This document shows, piece after piece, positions 38,301 through 50,742 of a stretch of 64,000 nt of DNA. Origin of the DNA: Cinclus cinclus (Eukaryota; Chordata; Aves; Passeriformes; Cinclidae); contig NC_085049.1 of assembly GCF_963662255.1 (NCBI RefSeq), positions 50,848,837 to 50,912,836 of the forward strand, read 5' to 3'. Below the pieces are notes generated by a model. The model did not search any database, had not been told where the DNA came from, and was given only the letters and a program-made list of their open reading frames with translations. Position 1 is the stretch's first letter. Every line of letters starts with the position of its first letter. The translations under genes and the position numbers were made by a program.

Positions 38301-40977
38301 ACAATTACAAAATTAAGAAAAAAATCCTCATTGTCTGTCCCTGTGTCTGTGTTCATAAAGACTATTAACTATTTTAGACAAAATCCTTGACATTTTTCTA
38401 TATTTTACAGCTCTCAGCATGCTGTCAGCAAAAGAACCAGACACAACAAAGCAAAAAATCTACAGAAAAAATTAAAATATTTATGGATAACCAATCTGAA
38501 GAAAATTTCATAAACTTTAACTGTCCAGTCTAAGTATTCTCTGAGAATAATAAATTGCTATTACTGGAAAATAATGCTTTCAAACACTTGAGGGCATTAC
38601 AAAAAACTATGAAAATTACTAAAGTTCAGGAGCTAGACATGTTGAAGAGTAGAATACCAAGACCAAGGTACAATACTTTGGTTTTTAATAAATGAGGCTG
38701 GGGGACACTAAAGTCAGTACAAAATTCACGTGAATTCTTACTCATGCTAGGACTGAGTCTTCAGGGAATGTCAGTGATTGTAGCCAAAATACTTGCCATT
38801 TTCCATGTTAAATAGATTTGAATGCATTGTTAGTACAAAAAATCCCTCCAAGCAATAGAAATCAGTAAGACTTCTTGGCAGTACAGCTTACCAAACTCTA
38901 CATGGTGAGGGAACAAACAACAAGAAACAACCCTTGATTTGTATTAGCTGGTGCTAATCAGTGCAACACGAAGAGGAAAGAAAAAAGAACCAGATCACCC
39001 AATCTTCCAAAACAGTATACCAAATAATTTGGTTGGTTCGTTTGTTGGTTGGTTTGACTTTTTTTGAGAAAACACTGTTCCTCTGTATTTAATGCATCCA
39101 CCAGTGCTCTCATTATATTATAGTGTCTCAGGACAGTGTGCTTCAATGTGTATCCCTAGTACTTGAATAAATAGCATTGATCACCACCATAGTATTTTTC
39201 ACTGAATATTTGTCCCAAAGGCAGACTGGCAGATTTTACTGAATTTCAATAATTTGTTAATTTCAAAATCCAAATTTTCTTAGCACCAGGATATATTCTA
39301 CCTATCATGGAATCAAAATAAAAGTTAACCATTGTCATTTAACTTTGAAAATGAAAATACAATATGTGAAATGTCTTGGAGCAAAACCCTAATGAAACAA
39401 AGCACCAGCTAGGATTCTGAAGAGTTTTTCATGGGAATGACCTGGAGTTGCACTAGATTTTAAGAATATAGCAAATCCTTCCTCTGCACAGAAACGGAGA
39501 AAGTCCTACAGTAGGTAAATATCAGTCCTTGTAGTAATAGGCAGAATATACACAAAAGTGAATTAGTTCATCAAGCCAAGTACTCCAGAGCAGACAGAGA
39601 GAAAAAGCAGGAATCTTAACCAAGAAATCCTTCACCTTCTCCTTAGTAGGACTGAAAAAAATTGCCAGAGGAAAGGATGGTAACAAAAAAAATATTTTCT
39701 ATTTGTTTTATTAATTTCTTAAATACAGCTTTTTTCAAAGACACCAGAATCTTCAATGGGAGGATTAAAAATGTCCTAACACTTCTGAACCAAAAGTAGA
39801 ATTGGTAAGAATATTCTCAACTGTACAACTCCAAGATAAAAGACACTTTCAAATCAGTTATGGAAGAGTATCCAAAAATCCCCCCCTCTTTGATTTTTTT
39901 ATGAATAGGCCTTTGTATGTCACTATATTAATAGTAATAGATGTACTGAATCTGGGGTTGCTGCACAGTTAACATGTTTTTTCAGTTCTCCAGTCATTGA
40001 TAAGGAAGTCACAAGGAGTTACTACTGCTATGATGAAAAAAAAAGAAAAAATACCTTGGATAAGATGACAGCACAGTAAGAGCTACCTTTTATTTTCCCC
40101 CTGACAGAACTGAAATATAGCTTACACAGGTTTGTGAAGAGGCACAGTGCTATGTCTCAACTAGTAGACATTACATTCTGTAAGTATATGAGAGAATAGA
40201 AGATTTCTATGGCCCTTTGGTTCTGAGGAAATTAATTGGATTATTTCCAAATTCTTTTTTATGTATTTAAAATTACTAGTAGAGGGCTGCTGTTTTGGCA
40301 CACTGGCATACCTCATGAGCTCATTTATTCAGGATCAGATGATATTGTTGATTTTGCTTCTTTCAAAAAATCACCTGTATTGTAAATGTTTCATAAATTG
40401 CAAACAATATCTACTGAAAATTATATGATCCTGCATGTTAAAGGAGGGTGCCAGTGACATAGCTAAACTGTAAACCAGGAAACAGTAAATGTAGGATAAT
40501 GTAGATCAATCTTTGAAAAAAAAAATTTCCATCAGTGTAGCAGAGAGTATTTTTGATTCTTAGCAGTTTATAATAAAGGTTGCAATAATGGAAGTCATGA
40601 TTTGCTAACTCTTTGTGCAAGAATTGAAGCTATTACTTTAAATATATTATCTTCATGACAGAAAAAAGGGGAAATATTTATATTTCAATGTACAGATTCT
40701 TTCTAGAATAAAGTACCCTGTACAAAGTGACTGAGAGAAATTTTATCATAAAATGAGATTTTTAACATGCATATTTAACATTCGGCATTATATTGATCTG
40801 CTTGCTATCCATTTGAAGCATTTTCATTTCCTTTATAATATTTACATATTATAAATTTCCACATATTTCTGACAAATTTTTCCCTTAAAAAATTTGTATT
40901 TTTACTCTTTGGCCATCAAATTTTCTAAAAAGTACAGAAATTGTGAAATTAATCTTTTCATTCTTAAAAGATGTTTC
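35371..40977. other. Unannotated AT-rich sequence
   Basis: About 5.6 kb. Open frames reach about 110 codons (35714-36046, plus) and about 101 codons (37259-37564, plus). Neither shows a domain, a signal peptide or similarity I recognise, and neither is bounded by convincing splice sites. A small GGTT-rich tract lies at about 39030-39058. No repeat family was identified. Confidence 0.55.
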
Positions 40978-41124
40978 CCCCATCCCTGGAAGCATCCAAG
41001 TCCGAGCTGGATGTAGTGGATCAACCTGATCAAGTGAAAGACATTGCTGCTGACATCAGGAGTGTTAGAGTAGATGATCTTTAGAGGTCCCTTCCAACCC
41101 AAGCTGTTATATGGGGTTGTGATA
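40978..41124 (+). mobile_element. CR1 LINE 3' tail fragment
   Basis: Plus-strand CR1 tail. It has CCATCCCTGGAAGCATCCAAG, GAGCTGGATGTAGTGGATCAACCTGATC, AGATGATCTTTAGAGGTCCCTTCCAACCC and a degraded terminal repeat (GTTATATGGGGTTGTGAT). It covers only the 3' UTR. The open frames overlapping it on either strand are incidental. Confidence 0.9.
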
Positions 41125-42779
41125 AGAGCTGTAATTTTTCCCCTGATGAGTTTAGTGCATATCACACATATCTCACATATTGTACCCACAAACTGTCGAA
41201 TACCAGCAATCTTGGCTTGTAGGTCAAGCTGTACTCCTCTGTTGCTCACACTGTGCAGATTCTCAGTTGTATGGTGTGGCCTACTTCACAGCCAGTAGAA
41301 CTCAGCAGAATTAGTCCATATTGGATCACAGACTGAGTAATAAGGTGCCTTACTGTTCATCTGACACTGACACTGCCTCTCTGAATTTCAGTAACCCCCT
41401 TTCCATTTTGTGTTTTAAGAGAGTGCAAAAAAGATGCAACAAGGAGCAGATGAGGAAATGCAGTTTAACAGACAACTAAAATGTTGCTTCATGGGTAAAA
41501 CTGAAATTGCAAAACAGAGCCTGAACCACAGCTGCTTTATTAAGTCATTTCTGATTGCAACCACAGGAAGCCAAACAGCAAGCAATCACTCTGCCAATCT
41601 TCAGTTTCAAATTTCTTTATTACTGAACTTAGAAATTTGACAGCCAAATTTTGCCAAAACCTCTGGAAACACTCCCATTCAAGCTGCTTCTGTGGGAAAA
41701 AAAAATTCAGCCTTCAAACTAAACATCAGGATTTGATTTTCTATTTGCATCATTTGCCATTTTGCCAGAAATATGTAGTAGAAAGGTATCCAAGGTAATA
41801 CTTATTGAATGCTGTGTGTAAATTAAAAAGCAGGAAAACAGAGTTTATTTATTGCACTCTAATTTTACACAATGCAAAGTCATATAAACTCTACTGCACA
41901 TCTTGTGGTGGGCAGCCTTCCAAAAAAAGTGGATGTCAACTATATTTGCTAAAGGGAGTTTTGGCAAACAGCAGTGCAGCAGAGTGTCAGAATGCTCTTT
42001 GCTTAGTCTTTGCACAAGGCTGGTGATGTCTGCTCCTATGAGCACAGGAATCTTGCTTGCTGGTTCCTGGAAACAAATTATCTGAAAAGGAGCAGGTAGA
42101 ATCAAAAGCAATTCCATCTACTACCACTACACCTTTATTAAATGCATGCTGCATAGTTTTGGATAAGTCTGATGTCCTGGGGCTTACGAAAGATATCAGA
42201 CTACTCCTCCACATTTCTAACTACTTGAGGTGAAATCAGAGCCCCAGTGCAACATGCTTGCATGTAAAACCGCACCTTACAAGATGAAGGAACAGGTTTA
42301 TTCAATCATTTTATATCTCAGAAAAAGTTTTTTAATAATGAGGTATGAGAATAGTGTTGTTGGGTAATGTAACCCCCCTTTTTTTCCAATTTCTTTTTTA
42401 TGCTCTTGATGAGGTGACCCATTTTTGTTGCCTAATCTAATGCCTTTTCTTTCTTTTAAGACCTCTGAACAACACAGGATGCTGCTGCTGTTCTTGCAAA
42501 CTCTCATGTATGAATTTCATTGTACAGAAAACATGCAAAAAATCATTTGTCTGTATATGAGTAAAAATAAACAAAAATATCACCTTAAATAATTTTTATT
42601 TTTCTTGTCTCTTTCTGAAGCATGACATTCATTTTTTTGCCAGAATATGATCTTGCATACTGCGTTAGATTTGCATAAATCAGACTTTGGATTTAACAGA
42701 ACATGGGTAAGGCTCCTAAATACCAGGAGAATATCTGAAATATCAGAGCACTTCCCAGGTGGGCTTTATAAATATTTTC
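41125..42779. other. Unannotated sequence
   Basis: About 1.65 kb, slightly less AT-rich than average (around 41870-42240), with several overlapping frames of 60-90 codons on both strands. None resembles a known protein, and no repeat family was recognised. Confidence 0.5.
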
Positions 42780-42926
42780 TGTGTTTTGGTTCCTTTTTTG
42801 GTTTTGTTTTTGTTTTTTGCATGATGATTCTCCATAGGTTTGATTTTTACTGGGCGGTTGTTTTTTTATTGTTGTTTTGGTTGGTTGGTTTGCTTGTTTT
42901 CTTTTTTCTTTCTTTCTTTTTTTTTT
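42780..42926. repeat. T/G-rich low-complexity tract
   Basis: Runs of GTTTT, TTGG and CTTT units form an imperfect pyrimidine/T-rich tract. It accounts for the Phe/Leu/Val-rich open frame ending at 42928. Confidence 0.85.
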
Positions 42927-43040
42927 AATGTTAGCTGGGTTTCTCTTGTGGTCAATATCTCTTGTGATCTTGATCTCAGGTCTCTGCTAATTTATAAAAA
43001 CTGCTAAGATTTGCAATAAAAGAACAAGAATTAGCAACTC

Positions 43041-43663
43041 TGTAGGTCATCTCATACAATGTTCTGTTTGAAGTGGGACTCTTGCCAATATCAAGGCCAG
43101 ATCAGCAATGACTGTGTGCAGCAGAGCATTGAAAATCTCCAAGAAGTCCCTTGATCTTCCTAGGCAACAAGTTCCAATGTTGTATCATGCTGGCAATTTC
43201 ACTGCCATATAAATAATTTTTTACCAGCCTAAAATGTAAACGACATAATTTATGGCAACTTTGTTTTGTTCTGTTTTTGGTGCTACTGTGAAGGGTATAG
43301 CTCTGTTGCCTTTGCAGCTGCCCTTCAAATGGCCGTAGACATTGACTAGATTTCCCTTCACTCTTCTCTGTATTGAAGAACAGTTGTTCCCTCATTCTGT
43401 GTTCACAGTACATGTGCTCTGGGACCCTGCTCATCAAGGAAGCCCTTAGCTACACTTCTCTAGTTTCTCCATATTCCTCTTGAACTGCATGGAAGGCAAA
43501 ACTGTATGTCATACTCTGGGTATGACAATGCCAGATAGAGAGTGACAGCAGCTTTCCTTTATCTTTTAGCCATATTCCTCTGAAAACAGAACAATGCACC
43601 ATTTGTCTCCCATGCAATGACACTGCACTTTTCTCCCTGGGGCTCACTAAAATCTTTAAGCTC
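43041..43663 (-). mobile_element. Old CR1 LINE, 3' part (split by an LTR)
   Basis: Reading the minus strand, this is the ORF2 C-terminal region and 3' UTR of a diverged CR1. The translated frame at 43102-43437 contains decayed CR1 motifs, including LRPFEGQLQ, LHFRLVKNYL and QHWNLLPRK. On the plus strand the antisense order is also clear: AGGTCATCTCATACAATG, CAAGGCCAGATC, TCCAAGAAGTCC, AACAAGTTCCAATG, CAGCTGCCCTTCAAATGG, and so on. The terminal octamer repeat is eroded. The CR1 continues beyond the LTR at 44676. Divergence is much greater than in the 11.1 kb or 31.9 kb copies, so this is an older insertion. Confidence 0.85.
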
Positions 43664-44675
43664 TGTGGTGAGTTGACCCTGTCTGGATGTCAGGTACCCA
43701 ACAAAACTACTCTATCACTCCCATCCACAACTAGACAGGGGACAGAAAATATAGCAAAAGGTTTGTGAGTTGAGATAAGGATTGGGAGAGCTTACTCACC
43801 AAATATCATAATAGGAAAAGCAGGCTAAACTTGGGCATATTAACTGAATTTATTACCAAAAAAATCAGAGCAGGACAATGAGAAGGAAAATAAATCTTAA
43901 AAACACCATCTCCCCCATGTGTGGAAGAGATTGCTGCCTTAAAACATATCAGGTGCCTGTGTGAGGACAAGGGGCAAGTCAAGTCTGACCCAGCTGAGGT
44001 GATGCATTGCTGCATACACCCCACCCCTACCCTGGACTCCATAACCCAGCTCCTGAGTGGGAAAATGACTGAAAGTCCCACCTGGGGGAAGGGCTCAGGA
44101 AAGCTGAATGGTACTCTAACCAAAGCACTAGCTGAGCACATCTTGACCCTATCTTCCCTTGGATTTTATATCAGCTGGAATAACCCTGGCTCCTGCCAGA
44201 ACCCTACCAGCACAGGAATCCAATGGGACCACAGCTTCCTTTCGGGCCTCCCTCACTGTGACACGAGTCTCCTCCATGGAATTTAGGTGAATCTCTACCC
44301 TCTTACTGACTTCCATGGACTGCAGGGGTGCAGCTGCTTCAGCATGGTTTTCACCACAGGATGCAGGGGAATCTCAGCTCTGGTGCCTGGAGCACCTCCT
44401 CAGCATCTTTCTTCACTGCCTTTGGTGTCCACAGAGTTTTTCCTTTCACATATTCTCTGTCCAAAACTACATCTGCACATTAACTTATTTCCTTTCTCAC
44501 ATATGTTGTCACAGAGGTGTTACTATCTTTCCTGACTGGCTTGGCCTCGGCCAGCAGTGAGTCCATTCAAGAGCCAGATGGCACTGGCTCTGCAGACATG
44601 GGGGAAGCTTCTGGCAACTTCTACATCTCCCCTACATCCCACCATTAACAAAATCTGGTCATGGGAACACAATAA
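43664..44675 (+). mobile_element. ERVL-like solo LTR family A (copy 2), near complete
   Basis: It starts TGTGGTGAGTTGACCCTGTC, then GGATGTCAGGTACCCAACAAA, CTCTATCACTCCC, GACAGGGGACAGAAAATATAGC, GAGATAAGGATTGGGAGAGC, AATTTATTACC, TCAGAGCAGGACAATGAGAAGG. The 3' half has CTGGCTTGGCCTCGGCCAGC, GGCTCTGCAGACATGGGGGAAGCTTC, and ends at AACACAATAAA. Length is about 1012 bp. A probable target duplication flanks it: AGCTC (43659-43663) against AGTTC (44677-44681), one mismatch, matching the 5-bp duplications of ERVL elements. There is no internal retroviral region, so it is a solo LTR left by recombination. It sits inside an older CR1. Frames of 111 and 121 codons here are incidental. Confidence 0.88.
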
Positions 44676-45716
44676 AAGTTCTTCCCAGAAGTGACATTAT
44701 TTGGTTGTTAGCTCCTAGTCTGTAAAAATGTGTAGGATTTTCCATCACAGCTTCTGACTTTGAACTTTGTCTTAACATAAATCAGGAAGGATTTGTTGAC
44801 CCCACTCCTCATTTTTTTTAATTCCCTCTGGTCTGAAATTCTGTGCCAACAACTCCCCTCATTTTATAGCCATCTACAAATTTTAATGTGGGTACACTTT
44901 ATGCCATTACCCAAGTGACTGATGAAGATGTTGAATACAAATGGGACAAAACTTTGCCTCTGGAAGCCTCTGATGGGCTGCAGGCTGTCGGCCAAAATTA
45001 AGCCAACAATCATTACTATTTGTGCCTGGCGGAACAGCCAATTTTCAATTAATCTATTTATTTTTCCAAAGCCAGGTTTGTATTTTCTCTAATTTCATAT
45101 GGGAATGCTCTTAAAGCTTTACTAATAAGATAGAACCTGTCCACCGATGTCTCCTCATCAATCTAATAATTTGTTTAATAGCAGAAAGTTTTTGTTTTGT
45201 CAATGTCTTTGTAAATCTGTGCCAGCTTCTCCAGAAACACTTATCCTTCATATGCTTGAAATAGAATCTAAGAGTAAATGTTGCATGAACTTTTAAGGGG
45301 CTGACATGATGCTGATTTTTTGGACTCATAATGGGCTACTTTGTCCTTTCTAAAGGCAAAATTGTCATAAAATTAGACTGTTTTTTCCTAATTTTTACTA
45401 ATCAGGCTCTTCCCCATCATCACCATAGCTCTTCGCAGGTGACAGACAGTTGAATTAAAAAATCACGGTAACCAGCTCTTTCAGCCCTTTTGTATGAATA
45501 CCATTTTGCTCCAGGAATTTGAGTGTATCCAGTGTACCTGAGTTTGTTGTGTCCCTACTGTTTATTGTCCCATGTCTTCCCATCTTTTCCCAGCTTACTT
45601 CTCTGTAAAAAGGATTTTAATAATCTCAGAATCTTGAATAGCCACTATTTCATTACTGCCTTCTGCGAACCTCTTATGGCTTTTGAGACTCTTCAATCAG
45701 AAAATGTCAGATGAAC
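44676..45716 (-). mobile_element. Old CR1 LINE, reverse transcriptase part (continuation)
   Basis: This continues the CR1 interrupted at 43663. Plus-strand antisense landmarks follow the CR1 ORF2 order: GAAGATGTTGAATACAAATGGGAC, CCTCTGGAAGCCTCTGATG, GGAACAGCCAATTTTCAATTAATC, AAGCTTTACTAATAAGATAGAACC, AACCAGCTCTTTCAGCCCTTTTG and GTGTATCCAGTGTACCTGAG. These correspond to the central part of the reverse transcriptase gene, now full of stops and frameshifts, so it is not functional. The 5' end is truncated near 45716. Confidence 0.82.
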
Positions 45717-48700
45717 GTCTCTAAAGAGAGTACTTAACTGGAACCAAGTATATCAGATGTGCTACTACTTGCTACAATCACATTTTCTGCTAGTCTCACT
45801 CAAAAAAAAGGAAACAGTAGATATCCAATGAGATACAGGTGAGAGACAAAAGAACAGGAAGGTGCCAAAATTAATTTTCTTAGGATAACAGCTGTTCTTC
45901 ATCCAAGGAATTTGTTAGTGGTACACAGGCAAATGATATATCTGAATATACAACAAAAGTCAGTAGTTGTTTTGATATGAGAAGGACTTTATCTTCAGAA
46001 AGTATTTACATTTGGACTAATTTTGGGTTAAAATTAATGTATTTATTTCAAGCTTGGTATCAATGAAATTAAATAAGGGAAAAAAGACAAAAGACCTTTG
46101 CAGGGTTGAATCTGAATCATTGAAAAAATATCATCATAGAAAGACATGGGTAATAAAGAGAATTAGGAATGATCTTTTCTGAAATAAAACTGTTGTCTAT
46201 AGTGAAAATTCTGATAGGCATAACACACCAGATAACAGATGTAAGCATATGGCAAGTGACTGCTCTGGTTCTCTACTACAGATATGTACATTAACACATG
46301 GAAGACATTTCAAGATGGATGTATATTTGCTGATTCAATGCACTGAATTATATGGAATGTCATATATAATCATTAGCAATTGCTTTGCATAAATATTGAA
46401 AATCAGTAAATGACATTTCCATTTCTTGTGATACTTAAAACTACCATTAGAGCTGTTTACTTTAATTCAGAAAATACATTAGGTACAGTTTCCAAGAAAT
46501 TAAGTGCTCATTACTAAATTTTCCTTATTGTTGTCTCAGTTATCTTTCTCTCTTTGGTAACTCAGCCTCATTGAATCATATGACAAAGAAAAAATGTTTG
46601 CAAGATGTGAATTCAGAATATAGGAAATACTTTGAGTGGAAATAGAGAGCAGTGCAATAATATTGTGGCAAATTTGAACTTATTTCCCTACCTCCTCTCT
46701 GGTCCTCCTATTAAAATTTTTGGGGTTTACTAACAAATTGGATTACTTGCTACCCAAATCTTCTCCCTCTCCTTCCTACTCAGTCCATGTACAGGCCACA
46801 GAATTTAATTTAATGCAGTTGTTAAGAGGTGAAAATAATTTATAACTTAAACTTGGTGGTAATTTGGCTTCAACTTAGAGACTGTTCATCAGAAAATTAC
46901 ATTTTTTGGATTTTGTTTTCTATGACTGATCATAAATACTGAGTGTTCATTTCAAACCCTGAAAATTTTCTAGAAATAAATAAGAAAGAAATAGAAATAA
47001 GATGAAAGACATCTTAGAAGTTTTAAATAAAGGTAGCTGAGTAATTTACAAAATCATTGTATCTACTTCTGAAAGAACATGATTTTCTCCCACTTATTGG
47101 AATTTGATTCTAAAAGAATTTTTTACTGTATTTGTTATTTAGTAGTTAATTTTGAACACGATATTTAAAATACATCCACTCAGTCTCAGATCACTGTTAA
47201 AAATGATTGTTAAGGTCATAAAAGACATTTTATATTCAAACTGTTCAAGTTTTGTGAAGAACAAGATCACTAAATGTGGCAAAATTTCCACTGCCTTCAA
47301 TAGGAATGTATGTAGAGTAATGTGAAATAGAGACAGTTGCACATTTTGCATTGTCATGCCACTTGATACTGTTGCTAAGGGAAGACCTTACAGTACTCAT
47401 TTTAACACTGAATGTGAAGAAAATTCATGAGGGGTATCATGAGAGAATGGCAAAAAAAATATTAACTGCTGCAGGTTTACCTTTCCAGGTGACATAAGCC
47501 TTTCCAAAGGTAATATTGATGGGAAAAACTAGTTTTCTATAGGATTTTTTTCTTACGGCAGAATTTAAATGTAATATGTCAAGGTGCTGTGAAGTAATTG
47601 TCTGTGCATAATTGGCTGTGGTTGTGAAGGAGGAAGACTCTTTCCTGGCTTGCTTAATTGCCTCTGTCAAAAATTTGGGAGATTTGGGATTCTTCCTATC
47701 CTGTATGTTATTTCATTTCACTTAAATTATAATTTCTTTGGTGTGAGCCTTCAAGTGTGCAAGTTTAAAATTCACTTTCTAGGAGTATTGGTGCAACTGC
47801 TCATCCAGCCCTAGAAATTATTCAACTCACTTTATAATGGTATGTATTTGGAGTAGACATAAAACATTTCTTGCTTTCTTAGGAAACAAATCTATTTCAG
47901 TTCAAGGATGAATGCTAATGCAATAATTTTAGCATTGTGCTTCCTAGCTGACATACTAATTTGTTAGAGGATTAAAAAATATTTAGCATATTAAATGGAA
48001 TGTATTTGTATAAATGGAATGCCAGGACCTGTGCAATGTAGACCTCTTCTATTAGCAATGAAGAGAAATTAGTTTAAATACAATGAATTAAACTGAGGAC
48101 GTGTATACTTTGTGTAACATTCATGTGCATTGTAAGCAGTAGTTCAGAGGCATATTTGTCACAAAGGTCCTTTGTAATTAGTCATCTAAATGAGGTATAT
48201 ATAAAATCAGATTTGGCTGAGTTCAAATTAGTGCTTTCAGAAGTGGTTTTAAATATCCCAGTCAGAGGTCCTTTCTGCATTAGAAAAGTCATGCATTTTG
48301 GATTGGAGTAAAAGAATGTTGATGAAATGTTAAAAACAAATACAACTTTTCAGTCTGTATTGACCAAGGAGAGTTTGCGTTGACACAAAATTTATAAGAA
48401 GATGTCAAAAATTAACCTACTCCAGTATTCAATGTTAGGAATAAAATGATAGTGAATACAGTCACTATAATCCCCTGGTGATACTTCCCCAAATAAATCT
48501 TTCAGGAATCAGCAGTTAATCTGCAGTTTTAGTATTTTCTGAGCTGAAGACCATATCTTTGTGTTTAAATGTGTTTGACAGAATTTTCTTCCATGAATAT
48601 TCCTAATCCTTCCTAAGTCTATGTTTTGGTATTTACAATATCCTATGAAAAAGGCTTCCAAAGTTTTATAATATCTTGTACTTAATTTTGTTTATTTTAA

Positions 48701-49292
48701 AACTAATATTTAATCATGCTCAGCCTAATTTACATTTGTAGAAGGTTATGATGAGTATCAAGTCATCCAATCCAAATTACTTCATAGTCAACAACAATAA
48801 ATAGCTCTTGCATTAATTTTGTAGTAACAGATCTTGTACAGTAAGTGCAAATTTCTGACAAGATAAAATTATGCTTTTTTGTTGCCGAGAATTGTTATTC
48901 CTACAGCTGCCATTTTAAAACATTTCATTAAAACTGCTAGAGAAGTAGGGGTGGGGGAGCATCTGTCCCTTAAAATCTCAAAACAGGCTAGAACTTGCTA
49001 AATAAACAGGAATTACATTTTGTAGTCAAGAAATTTCCCAAGAAACAAATATTTCACATTTACTGATGTTTATATATATAATTCCAAATCTCTTAAAAGG
49101 AAAAAAAAGAAAGTGAACCCAAACATTTATTGAGGTGGATGTAAAAATTTTCTTTTAGCTCTGAAGGACCATTTGCCACTGTGTTGCAGGAGGGTCCTTC
49201 TTTCTTGTGATTTCTCAGTTGTAAAACAGAGGATTTATATTTATAAAAAAAATGATACATCTTAATTACCAAAAATAATCTAAAGCAAATTT
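45717..49292. other. Unannotated AT-rich sequence
   Basis: About 3.6 kb. Open frames are at most about 77 codons and none has a recognisable domain. No repeat family, RNA gene or convincing exon was seen. Short A-runs and a small GGGGTGGGGG tract (about 48948-48957) are the only features. Confidence 0.55.
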
Positions 49293-49466
49293 CACAGTCA
49301 CAGAATGGGAAAGGTTAGAAGGGACCACAGAGGGTCATGAGGTCCTCCGTGCTCAAGCAGGGTCACCCTAGAGCACATAGCACAAGATTGCATCCAGATG
49401 CTTCTTGCATGTCTGCATTGAGGGAGACATCACAACCTCTCCGGGAAGTCTGTGCCAGTACTTGGG
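49293..49466 (-). mobile_element. CR1 LINE 3' end (antisense)
   Basis: On the plus strand the antisense CR1 tail reads CAGTCACAGAATGGG, GTTAGAAGGGACCACAGAGGGTCATGAGGTCC, TGCTCAAGCAGGGTCACCCTAGAGC, then GATTGCATCCAGATG, GGGAGACATCACAACCTCTCCGGG and TGTGCCAGTACTTGG. The position and order of motifs match the 3' 170 or so bp of CR1 in minus orientation. It lies just upstream of a longer plus-strand CR1, in a head-to-head arrangement. Confidence 0.9.
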
Positions 49467-49564
49467 ACATGTCCCTATATGGGGCTAATGGAGCTGGTCC
49501 TAAAACAGCAAAAGTATATCAGAAGTGTAGTTTCCAACAGAACATGTTCTGATGACACTGACAA

Positions 49565-49588
49565 CCCTTCCCCACCCCCCACCCCAGG
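49565..49588 (-). other. C-rich tract, possible minus-strand G-quadruplex
   Basis: The plus strand has runs of 4, 6 and 4 C separated by single A, preceded by CCC. The minus strand therefore carries closely spaced G-runs with 1-nt loops. This is a candidate G-quadruplex at the 5' side of the decayed plus-strand CR1; avian CR1 5' regions are known to be GC-rich. Confidence 0.4.
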
Positions 49589-49599
49589 ATAACCTGGTT

Positions 49600-50640
49600 T
49601 TGACCAAAACATGGTTCCTGAGGAAGGACAAGGTTTATCAAGTACCAAGATGACAGAGGTGTCTGTAGTCTCTCCTGCCTCAGGGCTAACAGTTGAGGGC
49701 TGTAGACCCTAAGAGTCACAGGGCTGTCAAGTAAAAGAGCTGTGGGAGAAATTGAGTACATGGTGTAACAGCAGGGAGGACAAGAAGGACACAGAAAGGA
49801 TGTTTCCAGAGACCTCGAAAGTGCAAAACAAATCCCAAATCCATATTACATGGAAAGACAGATGACTTGTGGTTATATTCAAATGACAAGTTATAGATTC
49901 ACCAGATGCTGGAGGCCTTAAATAGAGATTCAGAGGGGAAGAGTACATAAAGTACATGGAAAAGTGAAAGAATGGTATGGAACATAGGAGGTTCTCAGGG
50001 ACAGCATGGTGTTGGAGCTGTCACACTTTCCCAAATGAAGCTGTGTGTCTGTGTGCTTGTCTTAAGCACCTGTTCATTAATATGTGCATTACTGAAAACA
50101 AATAAGTAAAATTTGAAGTTCTTGCTCACTCAGATAAGTATAATCTTACTGTGCTCACAGAGACATAGCAGTATATTTGTAGATATGGCTTTTTGGGAAA
50201 AGCAGGCCAGGAAGACAGGATGGAGATTTTGGAGAAGCACTTGACCGTGTAGAGTTTTGCTCTGGGAGGAGCAACAAGATAACTGGAATCAGGCAGGTTA
50301 AAAAATGGAAGAGACAAACACTTCCCTGGAACATTCCTTACAGAGGACATGAACAAGACAAGGAAACAGATGAACACTTCTTTATAGATCATAAAGGCAG
50401 AAGTCTTGTGGTTAAAGGACGTACTCACGAGAAGTGTTATCTTGGTATCTGCTTGACATGCATGGCACAGGCAAGGTCACAGGAGTTTGGTAAGCCAGCT
50501 AGGGTACACACTCTGCAGGACCTGCTGTTTATAAACCAGGAAAAGTGGTCAGGGTTTTGGAAACAAATGGAAGCCTCCATTGTGTTTATGATGTTAAAGT
50601 TTAAAATCCTGAGAGGCGGGGTAAGGACTGGACAGCATCC
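49600..50640 (+). mobile_element. Decayed CR1 LINE, endonuclease part
   Basis: Plus-strand CR1 ORF2, N-terminal endonuclease region, recognised from collinear motifs. Early ones are GGGCTGTAGACCCTAAGAGTCACAGGGC and GTGGGAGAAATTGAGTACATGG. Towards the 3' end come TACACACTCTGCAGGACCTGCTG, AAACCAGGAAAAGTGGTCAGG and TTTAAAATCCTGAGAGGCGGGGTAAGGACTGGAC. These correspond to the stretch just before the CR1 reverse transcriptase domain. It is riddled with stops and indels and is certainly not functional. The 5' boundary is uncertain by 100 bp or more. It continues, interrupted, to 52043. Confidence 0.75.
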
Positions 50641-50742
50641 TTGGCAACCTGCCCTAGTTTACCTTGCTTCAGCAGGAGAGGTTAGATTTGACAACATAAA
50701 GACATCACAGCAAACCTCAAATAGTCTGATCCTGTGGAACTG
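50641..50742 (+). mobile_element. CR1 LINE 3' tail nested in older CR1
   Basis: The segment has CR1 3' tail order within about 100 bp: TTGGCAACCTGCCCTAG, CTTCAGCAGGAGAGGTTAGATTTGACAAC, CACAGCAAACCTCAA and a decayed tail TAGTCTGATCCTGTGGAA. Endonuclease/RT-boundary sequence of the host CR1 lies on both sides, so a short 3' end has been inserted in the same orientation. Divergence is high, so the call is moderate. Confidence 0.6.
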
